Positions 27,488 through 35,478 of a DNA stretch of 64,000 nt are shown here, one piece after another. This DNA comes from Micromonospora parva (GTDB lineage: Bacteria; Actinomycetota; Actinomycetes; Mycobacteriales; Micromonosporaceae). Where the stretch lies: positions 62,001 to 126,000 of the forward strand of contig NZ_JNZS01000002.1 in NCBI RefSeq assembly GCF_000718515.1. The letters are read 5' to 3'. Both the position numbers and the translations under genes were made by a program. How positions within the stretch are numbered: the first letter of the stretch is position 1; each line of letters opens with the position of its first letter. The notes under the pieces are model-generated. The model was not told where the DNA came from, searched no databases, and saw only the letters and a list, made by a program, of their open reading frames with translations.

Positions 27488-28223
27488 ATGGCCGGCCGCC
27501 CCGCTCGGCGGGGTCGCCGCGAACAGCGCCACCGCGCGTTACGGCATGTCTTCGGGCACCGGGCCGATAGTCGGTCGGGCCGGGCCACCGCCGACCGCAC
27601 CGCCGCCGTACCGGCCCTCCTCGGAGCAGGGGTCGGTGCCGCCTCCGGTCGGTAGGCCGGCCGCACCGCCGATCCCGGTCAAGATCCTGATCGCCGGCGG
27701 GTTCGGGGTGGGTAAGACCACCACCGTGGGGGCCATCTCGGAGATCGCGCCGCTGACCACCGAGGCCGAGATGACGAGCGCCGGGATCGGCGTGGACGAC
27801 CCGGGTGTCCGGTCCACCAAGACCACCACCACGGTGGCGATGGACTTCGGCTGCGTGACGATCGACCGCAGCCTGAAGCTCTACCTGTTCGGCACGCCGG
27901 GGCAGACCCGGTTCGGTTTCATGTGGGACGACCTGGCGCGGGGAGCACTCGGCGCGCTGGTGGTGGTGGACAGCGCACGGCTGGACGACTGTTACCCCGC
28001 CATCGACTTCTTCGAGCGGGCCGGGCTGCCGTTCGTCGTCGGGGTCAACGCCTTCGACGGGCGGCTGGCCCTGGAGCTGGGTGAGATCCGTTGGGCGTTG
28101 GCCATCGGCGATCATGTACCTCTGGTGCAGTTCGATGCCCGCGACCGACTCTCGGTGCGGGACGCCCTCCTGGTCGTCCTGGACCGCGCGCTGGACCGTG
28201 CTACCCGGGAGAGGAAGGCCTGA
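27465..28223 (+). CDS. cvnD: CvnD: Ras-like small GTPase
   Basis: 252-aa GTP-binding protein. A ~70-residue Pro-rich N-terminal extension is followed by the G domain: P-loop GGFGVGKTTTVGAI, switch region TTTTVAMDFG, G3 FGTPGQTRFGFMW and G4-like VNAFDG. This is the MglA/Sar1-like branch found in actinobacterial conservons. Start ATG at 27465 overlaps cvnC by 23 bp; TTG 27462 and GTG 27474 are alternatives. As the switch of the CvnA-D module it probably acts at the membrane. Confidence 0.93.
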   Translation: MDSVRSPEWPAAPLGGVAANSATARYGMSSGTGPIVGRAGPPPTAPPPYRPSSEQGSVPPPVGRPAAPPIPVKILIAGGFGVGKTTTVGAISEIAPLTTEAEMTSAGIGVDDPGVRSTKTTTTVAMDFGCVTIDRSLKLYLFGTPGQTRFGFMWDDLARGALGALVVVDSARLDDCYPAIDFFERAGLPFVVGVNAFDGRLALELGEIRWALAIGDHVPLVQFDARDRLSVRDALLVVLDRALDRATRERKA

Positions 28224-28261
28224 GCTGGTCAGCTCCGGCCGTGGCGGGAAGAGGTGATCTG

Positions 28262-28765
28262 GTGAGGGGCGACCTGGACGAGACGCTGGCCCGGCTGGCC
28301 CGACGTGAGGAGGCGTCGCGCCGTCGGGCCGCCGACCGTGACGACACCACCGCACCGTCGAGCCCGCCCGGCAGCGGCACCCGCAACACCTCGGGCCGGC
28401 ACGACCCGCGGCACGCGGGGGTGGAGGCCCCGAGCGACGTGGCCGGATGGGGACCGGTCGAGGAGGTGGCCGAGGCGGTCCGTCAGGTCGTCGGGGCCCA
28501 CCCCGGGCTGGCGGTCACAGTGCAGGTGGAGCACGGCGGGCGGGCGTACCCGATGCGGGTCTCCTGGAACGGGCCCGCGGTCACGGTCGGACCGGTCCCC
28601 GCACCGACCCCGGTGGAACCCCCGCCGGCCTGGCCGCTCTCCGGGCGGACGGTGCCCGCCTGGGCGCCCGGCCCGGACGGGTTGAGCCCGGACCCTGCGG
28701 CCCGGTTGGCCGAGCTGATCCGGCGCGATCCGACGCTGCTGGACGAGCTGGATCCGCGGCGCTGA
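28262..28765 (+). CDS. Unrecognised 167-aa protein between conservon and Cpa ATPase
   Basis: No family recognised. Residues 1-45 are a charged helix (DETLARLARREEASRRRAADRDD). A central ~60-residue domain (WGPVEEVAEAVRQVVGAHPGLAVTVQVEHGG then YPMRVSWNGPAVTVG) alternates helix and strands. The C-terminus is helical and acidic (LAELIRRDPTLLDELDPRR). GTG at 28262 is preceded by AGAGGTG. It lies 38 bp after cvnD and 36 bp before the ATPase gene, all head to tail, which suggests a function with one of them. Confidence 0.72.
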   Translation: MRGDLDETLARLARREEASRRRAADRDDTTAPSSPPGSGTRNTSGRHDPRHAGVEAPSDVAGWGPVEEVAEAVRQVVGAHPGLAVTVQVEHGGRAYPMRVSWNGPAVTVGPVPAPTPVEPPPAWPLSGRTVPAWAPGPDGLSPDPAARLAELIRRDPTLLDELDPRR

Positions 28766-28801
28766 CCGACGGGGTTGGCCGCGGGCGGCTACGGTCGGGC
28801 G

Positions 28802-31015
28802 GTGGCGCAACCCGACCTGACCCTGACGGCGAGCCTGCGACCGGCGGCGCTGGACGCCCGACGGGGCATCGTGCGGCTGCACCCGGAGGCGCTGACCGCG
28901 CTGGGGCTGCGCCCCGGCGACCCGGTCCGCCTCGCCGGCCGCCGGGAGACGGCCGGCATCGCGGCGGCTGCCGGGCCGGGCGCGAGCAGCGCTCTGCTGT
29001 ACGCCGACGACCTGACGTTGGGCAACCTGGGTCTGCGCGACGGCGGTCAGGTGCGGGTGAGCCCGGTGCCGTTGGTCCCGGCGAGCCGGGTCGTCCTGGC
29101 CGGGCCGGCGGGGGTGGTCGCGGCGGTCAGCCCGGAGATGCTCCGGCTCGCGCTGCTGGGCAAGGTGCTCACCGTCGGGGACGACGTGTCGCTGCTGCCG
29201 CAGGACGTGCTGCCGGACGCCTCGGTCCGCAGCCTGGTCGAGGCGGCGCGGCACAGCCTCGCCAACACCGTGGGCTTCGCCTGGACCAGCACCCTGCTCA
29301 CCGTGGTCGCTGTCGAGCCGGCGGCCGGCGCGCTGGTCACCATGGGCACGTCCGTCGGTTGGCAGCACGGCGCGAGCACCCACGGCGGGCCTGCTCCGGG
29401 CGGCGCGGCGCCGGCCCGGCCGGGTGCGAGCGCCGACGCCGTTGCGCCGGACGACGCACCGGACGTGGACGAGTTGCCCGGGCTGCGGGCCCAGGCCGAG
29501 GAGCTGACCGAGCTGCTGGACCTCGGCTTCCACCACCGGGAGGTGTTGGGCCGCCTCGGCACCACCGTCTCGCTGGGGGTGCTGCTGGTCGGTCCGGCGG
29601 GTTCCGGGAAGGCGGCGCTGGTCCGCGCCGTGGCCGCCCGGGTCGGTGCCCGCGTGCACCCGCTCTGGGCCCCGGAGGTGGCGGCGCTGGCCAGTCAGGC
29701 CGCCGCCGAGCGGTTGCGGGACGCGGCGACGGCGGCCCGAGCCGGCGGCCCGGCGGTGCTGCTGGTCACCGACGTCGAGGCGCTCGCACCCGCTGACGAT
29801 CCCGGCCCGGTGGCGACGGTGTTCCGTCAGGTGCTCGCCGAGAGTGTCCGCGCGGGCGTCGCAGTGGTCTGCACCAGCAGCCGACCGGAGGCGGTCGACC
29901 CGGTACTGCGCGCGCCCGACCTGCTGTCGCTGCGGATCAGCGTCCCGCTTCCGGATCAGGCGCTGCGCCGCGAACAGCTCACCGTGCTGACCCGGCAGGT
30001 GCCGTTGGCCGACGACGTCCGGCTGGACGACGTGGCCGCGCGTACCCCCGGGTTCGTCGCGGCGGACCTGGCCGCACTGGTCCGGGAGGCCGGGGTACGC
30101 GCGGCGCTGCGGCAGAAGTCCGCCGAGACGCCGACGGTGTCGATGGCGGACTTCACCGCCGCCCGGGAGGTGGTGCGGCCGACCACGATGGCGTCCTCCA
30201 CCCTGGATCTGGCGTCGGTGACCCTGGACGACGTGGGTGGGCTGGAGGAGGTCAAGCAGACCCTGACCGAATCGGTGCTCTGGCCGCTCACCTACCCGGA
30301 CACCTTCGCCCGGCTCGGCGTGCAGCCGCCGCGCGGTGTGCTGCTCTACGGGCCGCCGGGCTGCGGCAAGACCTACCTGGTCACCGCGCTGGCCGGGTCG
30401 GGGCGGGCCAACGTGCTGTCGGTCAAGGGCGCCGAACTGCTCTCCAAGTGGGTCGGCGAGAGCGAACGCGCGGTCCGGGAGCTGTTCCGTCGAGCCCGGG
30501 AGGCAGCTCCCACCCTGATCTTCCTGGACGAGGTGGACGCGCTGGCCCCGGTACGCGGTCAGGCCACCGACGGCGGCACCACCGACCGGGTGGTCGCCGC
30601 CCTGCTCACCGAGTTGGACGGGATCGAGACGCTGCGCAACGTGGTGGTGGTCGGCGCGACGAACCGGCCGGACCTGGTCGACCCGGCGCTGCTGCGGCCG
30701 GGCCGGTTGGAACGGTTGGTCTACGTGCCACCGCCCGACGGGCCGGCCCGGGCGGAGATCCTGCGGGCCGCGTCCCGGCAGGTGCCGCTGGCACCGGACG
30801 TCGACCTGGCCGCCCTGGGCGACGAGCTGACCGGTTTCTCGGCAGCGGACTGCGCGGCGCTGGTCCGCGAGGCGGCGTTGGCCGCGATGCGCGAGTCGCT
30901 CGCCGCTGCCACCGTCACGGCCGAGCACGTGTCGGCGGCCCGGTCCCGGGTACGCCCGTCGCTGGACCCGGCCCAGGTGGCCTGGCTGGCCGCGTACGCC
31001 GCCAACCGGGAGTGA
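28802..31015 (+). CDS. cpa: Cdc48-like double-AAA ATPase (Cpa family)
   Basis: 737-aa unfoldase-type ATPase. An N-terminal substrate domain (ALGLRPGDPVRLAGRR, double-psi-barrel-like) precedes two AAA modules. D1 (~residues 235-430) keeps Walker A GPAGSGKAAL, but its Walker B is LLVTDVEAL, lacking the catalytic Glu. D2 (~485-735) is fully canonical: GPPGCGKTYL, LIFLDEVDAL and [15 protein letters not shown] with arginine fingers. Actinobacterial Cdc48-like proteins (Cpa) are reported to interact with the 20S proteasome in mycobacteria; a C-terminal HbYX-type motif is not evident here (ends YAANRE). GTG at 28802 (AQPDLTLTASLR) is preferred over 28775. Confidence 0.9.
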   Translation: MAQPDLTLTASLRPAALDARRGIVRLHPEALTALGLRPGDPVRLAGRRETAGIAAAAGPGASSALLYADDLTLGNLGLRDGGQVRVSPVPLVPASRVVLAGPAGVVAAVSPEMLRLALLGKVLTVGDDVSLLPQDVLPDASVRSLVEAARHSLANTVGFAWTSTLLTVVAVEPAAGALVTMGTSVGWQHGASTHGGPAPGGAAPARPGASADAVAPDDAPDVDELPGLRAQAEELTELLDLGFHHREVLGRLGTTVSLGVLLVGPAGSGKAALVRAVAARVGARVHPLWAPEVAALASQAAAERLRDAATAARAGGPAVLLVTDVEALAPADDPGPVATVFRQVLAESVRAGVAVVCTSSRPEAVDPVLRAPDLLSLRISVPLPDQALRREQLTVLTRQVPLADDVRLDDVAARTPGFVAADLAALVREAGVRAALRQKSAETPTVSMADFTAAREVVRPTTMASSTLDLASVTLDDVGGLEEVKQTLTESVLWPLTYPDTFARLGVQPPRGVLLYGPPGCGKTYLVTALAGSGRANVLSVKGAELLSKWVGESERAVRELFRRAREAAPTLIFLDEVDALAPVRGQATDGGTTDRVVAALLTELDGIETLRNVVVVGATNRPDLVDPALLRPGRLERLVYVPPPDGPARAEILRAASRQVPLAPDVDLAALGDELTGFSAADCAALVREAALAAMRESLAAATVTAEHVSAARSRVRPSLDPAQVAWLAAYAANRE

Positions 31016-31071
31016 TCAGACCAGCACAACCTTTTGTCGCGCCCCGAACGTTCCTAGTACGTCACATTCCT

Positions 31072-31089
31072 CAGTGGAGTCATCCACTG
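31072..31089 (+). promoter_or_regulatory. Short dyad upstream of secreted protein gene
   Basis: CAGTGGA-GTCA-TCCACTG is a perfect 7-4-7 inverted repeat 19 bp before the GTG start of the next gene. It could be an operator or a 5'-UTR hairpin. Confidence 0.35.
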
Positions 31090-31108
31090 CGACGTCAGGT
31101 GGTGTTCG

Positions 31109-32041
31109 GTGCGCAAGCGGCTCTCTCTTCTCCTCGTCCCCCTCGTGGCGGCGGCGACGCTGGTCTCGGTCGGCGCACCGGCGACGGCTCATCCGGCGAA
31201 GCCGTTCCCGGCCCGGATCGCGCTGCCGGACGGGTTCACCCCGGAAGGGTTGACGATCGGCCGGGGCACCACCGTCTACGTGGGTTCCGTCCTGGATGGT
31301 GCCGTCTGGCGGGGTGACTTACGCACCGGACGCGGCTCGGTGCTGATCCCCGGCACCCCGGGCACCGCCAAGGCGGGCATCAAGCTCGACGCGAAGGGGC
31401 GGCTCTGGAGCGCCGACTTCTTCGGCGGTGGGGCCAGCGTGTACGACCCGGGCAGCGGCGCCCGGCTGGCCCACTACCAGTTCACCACCGACGCCAACAC
31501 CCTGGTCAACGACATGGTGATCACCGAGCGGGCGATCTACTTCACCGACTCCGTCCGCCCGGTGCTGTACGTGGTGCCGCTGGGCCCCGGTGGTCGACTG
31601 CCGGCCCCGGACGCGTTCCGGGTGCTGCCACTCACCGGTCCGGGCGCGACGCCGGACGCGTTCAACAACGGGATCGTGGCACTGCCGAACGGGGACCTGC
31701 TGGTCGCGCAGATGCTGACCGGGCAGCTGGTCCGCGTCGACCCGCGTACCGGCGGCAGCGCCCTGTTCGACCTGGGCGGCTACTCGGTGGACCGGGCCGA
31801 CGGGCTGGTGCTGCGCGGACGCACCCTGCACGTGATCCGCAACCTGTCCAACGTCGTCGCGGTGGTCCGGCTGAACGCCGGGTACACCTCCGGGGTGGTG
31901 CAGCGGGAGATTACCGGCCCGCAGCTGCGGTCCCCGGCCACCGGCGACCTGCTCGGCTCGGCGTTGTACGTGGTGAACGGCCGCTTCGACGTGGAGTCGA
32001 CGCCGAGCACCGACTACGACATCGTCCGGCTGCCGGCCTGA
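31109..32041 (+). CDS. Secreted SMP-30/NHL-like beta-propeller protein
   Basis: 310-aa exported protein with a Sec signal peptide (MRKRLSLLLVPLVAAATLVSVG, cleavage near ATA-HPAK). The mature part is a series of blade-like repeats, e.g. PEGLTIGRGTTVYVGSVLDG, GRLWSADFFGGGASVYDP and NGIVALPNGDLLVAQMLTGQ, typical of SMP-30/gluconolactonase-like six-bladed propellers. Catalytic metal ligands could not be assigned with certainty, so it may be a binding protein. GTG start with AGGTGG upstream. Confidence 0.85.
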   Translation: MRKRLSLLLVPLVAAATLVSVGAPATAHPAKPFPARIALPDGFTPEGLTIGRGTTVYVGSVLDGAVWRGDLRTGRGSVLIPGTPGTAKAGIKLDAKGRLWSADFFGGGASVYDPGSGARLAHYQFTTDANTLVNDMVITERAIYFTDSVRPVLYVVPLGPGGRLPAPDAFRVLPLTGPGATPDAFNNGIVALPNGDLLVAQMLTGQLVRVDPRTGGSALFDLGGYSVDRADGLVLRGRTLHVIRNLSNVVAVVRLNAGYTSGVVQREITGPQLRSPATGDLLGSALYVVNGRFDVESTPSTDYDIVRLPA

Positions 32042-32049
32042 GCCGGGGC

Positions 32050-32081
32050 GGCCGGCGGCGGCCCTGCGGTCACCGCCGGCC
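32050..32081. terminator. Terminator hairpin between convergent genes
   Basis: GGCCGGCGG / CCGCCGGCC, perfect 9-bp arms with a 14-nt loop, just after the propeller-protein stop and before the convergent GNAT stop. Confidence 0.65.
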
Positions 32082-32091
32082 CATCGGCTGC

Positions 32092-32643
32092 TCAGAAGGT
32101 GGGCGGCGTCGAGTCGAGGCAGATCTGGGCGCGGATCTTGCCGTCGTCCTCGTGCAGTTTCGCGCCGCACTTCTCCAGGACGGCGACCGCACCGATGTTG
32201 TCCGGGGTGGTCTCAGCGACCACCACCCGCATGCCGGCCCGAGCGGCGGCGTTCAGCAACTCCCGCAGGGCTGCCGCACCGATCCCCTGCCCTCGTGCCG
32301 AGCGGCCGAGCCACATCCCGGTCTCCACAGTGCCGGGCTCGTCACAGCGCGTCATCCGCACCATGCCCATCACCTCGCCGCCGACGAGGATGGCGTACAT
32401 CTGCGAACGGGTCGGGCCGTCCAGTCCGCCGAAGCTGGCTCGGTGGAACTCGCGGAACGCCTCGCGACGGGCGAGTGACCAGCCTGCCGGTGCCTCAACA
32501 GGGGGCATGACGTCGCCGGGCTCCGCCTCGGCCGCCGCTACGGAGAGCAACGGCTCCAGGTTTCGCTCGTCCACCGGCTCCAGCCGGACCGCACCCGCCA
32601 CGTGCCGCAGTCTGCCGCCCTCATCGGCCGAAGTCCACCCCAT
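32092..32643 (-). CDS. GNAT family N-acetyltransferase
   Basis: About 183 aa, one GNAT fold. GMWLGRSARGQGIGAAALRELL is motif A, and TTPDNIGAVAVLEKCGAKL is the terminal helix-strand of RimJ/RimL-like acetyltransferases, which often modify protein N-termini. The start is uncertain: ATG at 32643 is used, but the frame is open to 32709 and family similarity appears to begin near VRLEPVDERN. RBS evidence is weak at both. Convergent with the propeller gene; downstream of the PP2C-like gene on the same strand. Confidence 0.82.
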   Translation of the reverse strand: MGWTSADEGGRLRHVAGAVRLEPVDERNLEPLLSVAAAEAEPGDVMPPVEAPAGWSLARREAFREFHRASFGGLDGPTRSQMYAILVGGEVMGMVRMTRCDEPGTVETGMWLGRSARGQGIGAAALRELLNAAARAGMRVVVAETTPDNIGAVAVLEKCGAKLHEDDGKIRAQICLDSTPPTF

Positions 32644-32750
32644 TGGCCATCCACTGGCGGTCCGGACAGCGGTACCGGCCGGTCGGGCGGTATGGGTGTT
32701 CCGCATCACGCTCTGTTGTCACCCGACCGGGTGTCTAACGCGCGAACCGC

Positions 32751-33638
32751 CTACCCGAACTCGCAGAACACCACCGACGCGTCGTCGGTGGACTTGTGCC
32801 GGCGCAGTCGGTCGGGGTGGTCGCGCTCGGCGTCCCGCACCCTGTCGATCAACGCGCCCGGACCGTCGACGCTCAGCAGGTCCAGCAGACCGGCCCAGTC
32901 GGTCAGACCGAACTGCTCCACCGCGCTGGACGCGCCGTCGCTGAGCAACGCCGCCCGCCGCAGCGCCCCCGGACCGTACCGGGGTGCGGTCCCGGTCACC
33001 GCATGGAAGGCCGCGTCCGGGTCGGCGGCGGCCACCCAGTAGCCGTGAGTGCGGTTCATCCGCTCCCGCTGGACGCTCACCGCGTGCCGGAACCGGGTGA
33101 CCGGGTCCGCCGCGCCGCCCGGCACGATCGCCACGGTCTCCCGCAGCTCCGTCATCGCCGCGTCCAGCCGGTTGTCGGTGACCACGCTGACCCGCCCGCC
33201 CGCGTCGAGGACCAGCGGGCTGTCGCAGAGCACCAGATAGTCGACCTGGTCGCCGCAGTCCCGCAGGAGGCACACCGTGCTGGACGGGGTGCCCGGATGG
33301 TCGAGGTCGCACTGACCGCCGTGGTCGGCGCGCACCGCGAGGATGGCAGCGGCCAGGTTGCTGGTCAGCCGGGCCGCCGGGCGTACCGCCTCGGCGACGC
33401 CGATCCGGGCGGCCAGGTGCCGGACGTACCACTCGGGCCCGTGCACGCAGCCGGTGTCGAAGCCGTCCGGCACCGTCGCGCCGTCCAGGACACCGACCAG
33501 CGGGCCGAACCGGAAGACCAGATCCTCGTTGACCGGCCGGCCCGGGGCCGGCGCGGACGCGGAGCGTACCCGCATCATCGACGCCGGCCCCGGCACGCCG
33601 ACCGGGTCAGCGCTGTCGAAGGTCGTCGACGGCCGCAT
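32751..33638 (-). CDS. PP2C-like protein phosphatase
   Basis: 295-aa protein with the order of PPM/PP2C motifs: GRPVNEDLVF (motif 1), GPLVGVLDGATV (motif 2, with Asp but not the usual DGMGG), LLSDGASS (motif 8) and TDDASVVFCEF at the C-terminus (motif 11 DDxS/T). Metal-binding Asp positions are thus plausible but divergent, so activity is likely rather than certain. Start ATG at 33638 has AGGGAGAG seven bases upstream and overlaps the DUF3618 gene by 32 bp, which suggests coupled expression in the envelope-protein operon. Confidence 0.78.
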   Translation of the reverse strand: MRPSTTFDSADPVGVPGPASMMRVRSASAPAPGRPVNEDLVFRFGPLVGVLDGATVPDGFDTGCVHGPEWYVRHLAARIGVAEAVRPAARLTSNLAAAILAVRADHGGQCDLDHPGTPSSTVCLLRDCGDQVDYLVLCDSPLVLDAGGRVSVVTDNRLDAAMTELRETVAIVPGGAADPVTRFRHAVSVQRERMNRTHGYWVAAADPDAAFHAVTGTAPRYGPGALRRAALLSDGASSAVEQFGLTDWAGLLDLLSVDGPGALIDRVRDAERDHPDRLRRHKSTDDASVVFCEFG

Positions 33639-34206
33639 GCGTCTCTCCCTGCACCCGACCGGCGGCCGAGCGGCCCTGGTCGCGGACCGCGGACACGCCC
33701 TGCTGGGCGCTGGACCGCACCGACTGCGCCGCCTGCTGCGCAGGCTCCCGGAGGTTGTCCTGCATCTGGTGGCCGACCTGGCTCGCCTGCTCACGCAGCT
33801 GATCGGAATGTTCACTCACCATGGTCCGCGCTCGTCCGGCGAGTTGCCGCTCACGCCCGCTCGGCGGGATCAACGAGGCGGCCAGCAGACCGACTCCGAA
33901 GGCGACCAGGCCGGCTGCCATCGGGTTGCCCTGAGCCTGCTCGCGGGAGTGCTGCCCGAGTGAACGGGTTTCGTCGCGTACCGAGCCGGCCGCGTGCGAC
34001 ATCCGCTGGCTGGCCTCCTGCCCGAAGTGGTTCGAGCTGCCCATCATCTTCTCCTTCGCTCGGGTGAACGCCCCGCGGGCCTGCCCGACGCGGTCACCGG
34101 CGATCCGACGCGGGTTGACCTTGTCGGTCAGCGCGTCGACGTCACTGCTCAACTCGTTGCGGGTGGTCTCGATCTCCCGCCGGATCCGATCCGGATCAGT
34201 GGACAT
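33607..34206 (-). CDS. DUF3618 membrane-associated protein
   Basis: 199 aa. The N-terminal DUF3618 signature DPDRIRREIETTRNELSSDVDALTDKVNP is present in contiguous form, followed by a Gln/Ser/Ala-rich helical region, one membrane span (AAGLVAFGVGLLAASLIPP) and a long amphipathic Gln-rich tail resembling LEA-like or apolipoprotein helices. GGAGGAA precedes the ATG. Third gene of an operon with a LEA-like membrane protein and a holin-X-type protein, a set often linked with osmotic or desiccation stress in actinobacteria. Confidence 0.85.
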   Translation of the reverse strand: MSTDPDRIRREIETTRNELSSDVDALTDKVNPRRIAGDRVGQARGAFTRAKEKMMGSSNHFGQEASQRMSHAAGSVRDETRSLGQHSREQAQGNPMAAGLVAFGVGLLAASLIPPSGRERQLAGRARTMVSEHSDQLREQASQVGHQMQDNLREPAQQAAQSVRSSAQQGVSAVRDQGRSAAGRVQGETHAAVDDLRQR

Positions 34207-34227
34207 GATCTGTTCCTCCCGACTCGT

Positions 34228-34623
34228 TCACCGGCCCCGCAGGGCGTCCGGCAACTCCCGGGCAGTCTGCTTCGTTCGGGGCAGAACCGCACGTGCCCGC
34301 TTCAGCTGGGTCCGGGCGTTGATGAAGAGGCCACCGGCAACGGCGGCCCAGAGCACCGCGACGATCAGCGCCGCCCACCCCTGGTCCATCGTGTTGGACA
34401 GCCCCCACCAGAGGGCGTACGACACGAAGAGCACCGCCAGGAACCCGGCCAGTCCGGCGCCGCCGAACATCCCGCCGGCCTTGCCTGCCTGGGCGGCCTC
34501 CTCGCGCAGCTCGGCCTTGGCCAGCTCGATCTCCTTGCGCACCAGGGTGGACATGTCCCGGGTCACGTCGCCGATCAGCTCGCCGACCGACGCCTGGGTT
34601 CGTTCCTTCTCCGGGGCGCTCAC
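34228..34623 (-). CDS. Actinobacterial holin-X-type membrane protein
   Basis: 131 aa. SVGELIGDVTRDMSTLVRKEIELAKAELREEA is the charged helix typical of the phage-holin-superfamily protein Holin-X/DUF1469; two membrane spans follow (GFLAVLFVSYALWWGLS and AALIVAVLWAAVAGGLFI). Despite the name, these chromosomal proteins are not lysis proteins in context. The GTG start overlaps the preceding stop by 4 bp (GTGA). Confidence 0.87.
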   Translation of the reverse strand: MSAPEKERTQASVGELIGDVTRDMSTLVRKEIELAKAELREEAAQAGKAGGMFGGAGLAGFLAVLFVSYALWWGLSNTMDQGWAALIVAVLWAAVAGGLFINARTQLKRARAVLPRTKQTARELPDALRGR

Positions 34624-35258
34624 AGTGCCACCCCGCCGGGCAGGTCCCGTGCCGGTTGACCGGCCGGCGAGACGTTCTGCGCCCGGGCCGTCCCCACGTA
34701 CGGCTGCTGACCGGCGTCCATCGGTGCGCCCTGCGCTGGTGACGGAGCACCGGACGCGCCGCCGCCCTGACCGTTGGCCGAGGTCGGCGCGGTCAGGCCA
34801 CGGGTGAGCCGCCCGACGAGCAGCCCGGCCACCGCCGCGCCCGCGAGGAACGTCGCCGGATGGCGCCGCGCGTACGTGCGGACCTCGTCGAGCACCTCGC
34901 CGGGCTGGCGCTCGTCGAGCCAGCCGGCGGCCTGCTGGGCGGCGTCGGCGGCCCTGCGCACCACCTGACCGGCCAGCCCGGAATCGCCGTCCCGTTCGGC
35001 CATCGAACTGAGGTTCTGGCCCAGGTCGCGCAGTCCCGCAGCGGCCCGCCGCTGCTGTGTCTGCGCCTGATCCCGAAGCTGCCCAGTGGCCTCCCCGGTC
35101 AACTGCTGGGCCTGTCGCCGCGCCTCTGCGGCCACCTGCCCGCCCTGCGCAGCGGCGGTGTGGGCGACCTGACCCCCGGCCTGCGCGGCCTGCTGGCCGA
35201 CCCGCGAGGCCTCCTGTCGCGCCTGCTGTCCGGTACCGCTCTGGTTCGTTGCCGTCAT
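34620..35258 (-). CDS. LEA-like Gln/Ala-rich membrane protein
   Basis: 212 aa. Residues 1-70 are Gln/Ala/Gly-rich amphipathic repeats (QQARQEASRVGQQAAQAGG) similar to LEA or apolipoprotein helices. A helical region (DAAQQAAGWLDERQPGEVLDEVRTYARRHPATFL) and one membrane span (AGAAVAGLLVGRL) follow, then a Gly/Pro-rich tail. ATG at 35258 is preceded by AGGGAGCGGGG. First gene of the operon running to the PP2C-like gene; the stop overlaps the next start by 4 bp. Function inferred only loosely as envelope stress. Confidence 0.78.
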   Translation of the reverse strand: MTATNQSGTGQQARQEASRVGQQAAQAGGQVAHTAAAQGGQVAAEARRQAQQLTGEATGQLRDQAQTQQRRAAAGLRDLGQNLSSMAERDGDSGLAGQVVRRAADAAQQAAGWLDERQPGEVLDEVRTYARRHPATFLAGAAVAGLLVGRLTRGLTAPTSANGQGGGASGAPSPAQGAPMDAGQQPYVGTARAQNVSPAGQPARDLPGGVAL

Positions 35259-35396
35259 ACCCCGCTCCCTTCCTGGGCCCGAGGTCGCGTGCGACCCCCG
35301 GAACGCCTCCCGCCTACCCGCCAGGTCAGGCGGCATGCGGCTGGGCCGACCGCCGGACGGCGGGCCGCCAACGGCAGGGCCCACGGCCGCCGCCGG

Positions 35397-35466
35397 CGAT
35401 CTTGCACTTTGAGTCGCGACAAAGGCGTGCAGAAGGCGCGAAACGGCCGCAGAAAGTGCAAGATCG
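35397..35466. repeat. 70-bp element with 14-bp perfect inverted ends
   Basis: CGATCTTGCACTTT (35397-35410) and AAAGTGCAAGATCG (35453-35466) are perfect inverted ends around a 42-bp spacer. The ATCTTG-AC start resembles the family A palindrome. It lies between the DUF3263 stop and the LEA-like gene's start. Confidence 0.8.
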
Positions 35467-35478
35467 CGGGGCGTTCGG

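Noticed and set aside
34228..34623. Prophage lysis gene because of the holin-like annotation
   Set aside because: No endolysin or phage structural gene nearby; it is an actinobacterial Holin-X-type membrane protein in a chromosomal operon.
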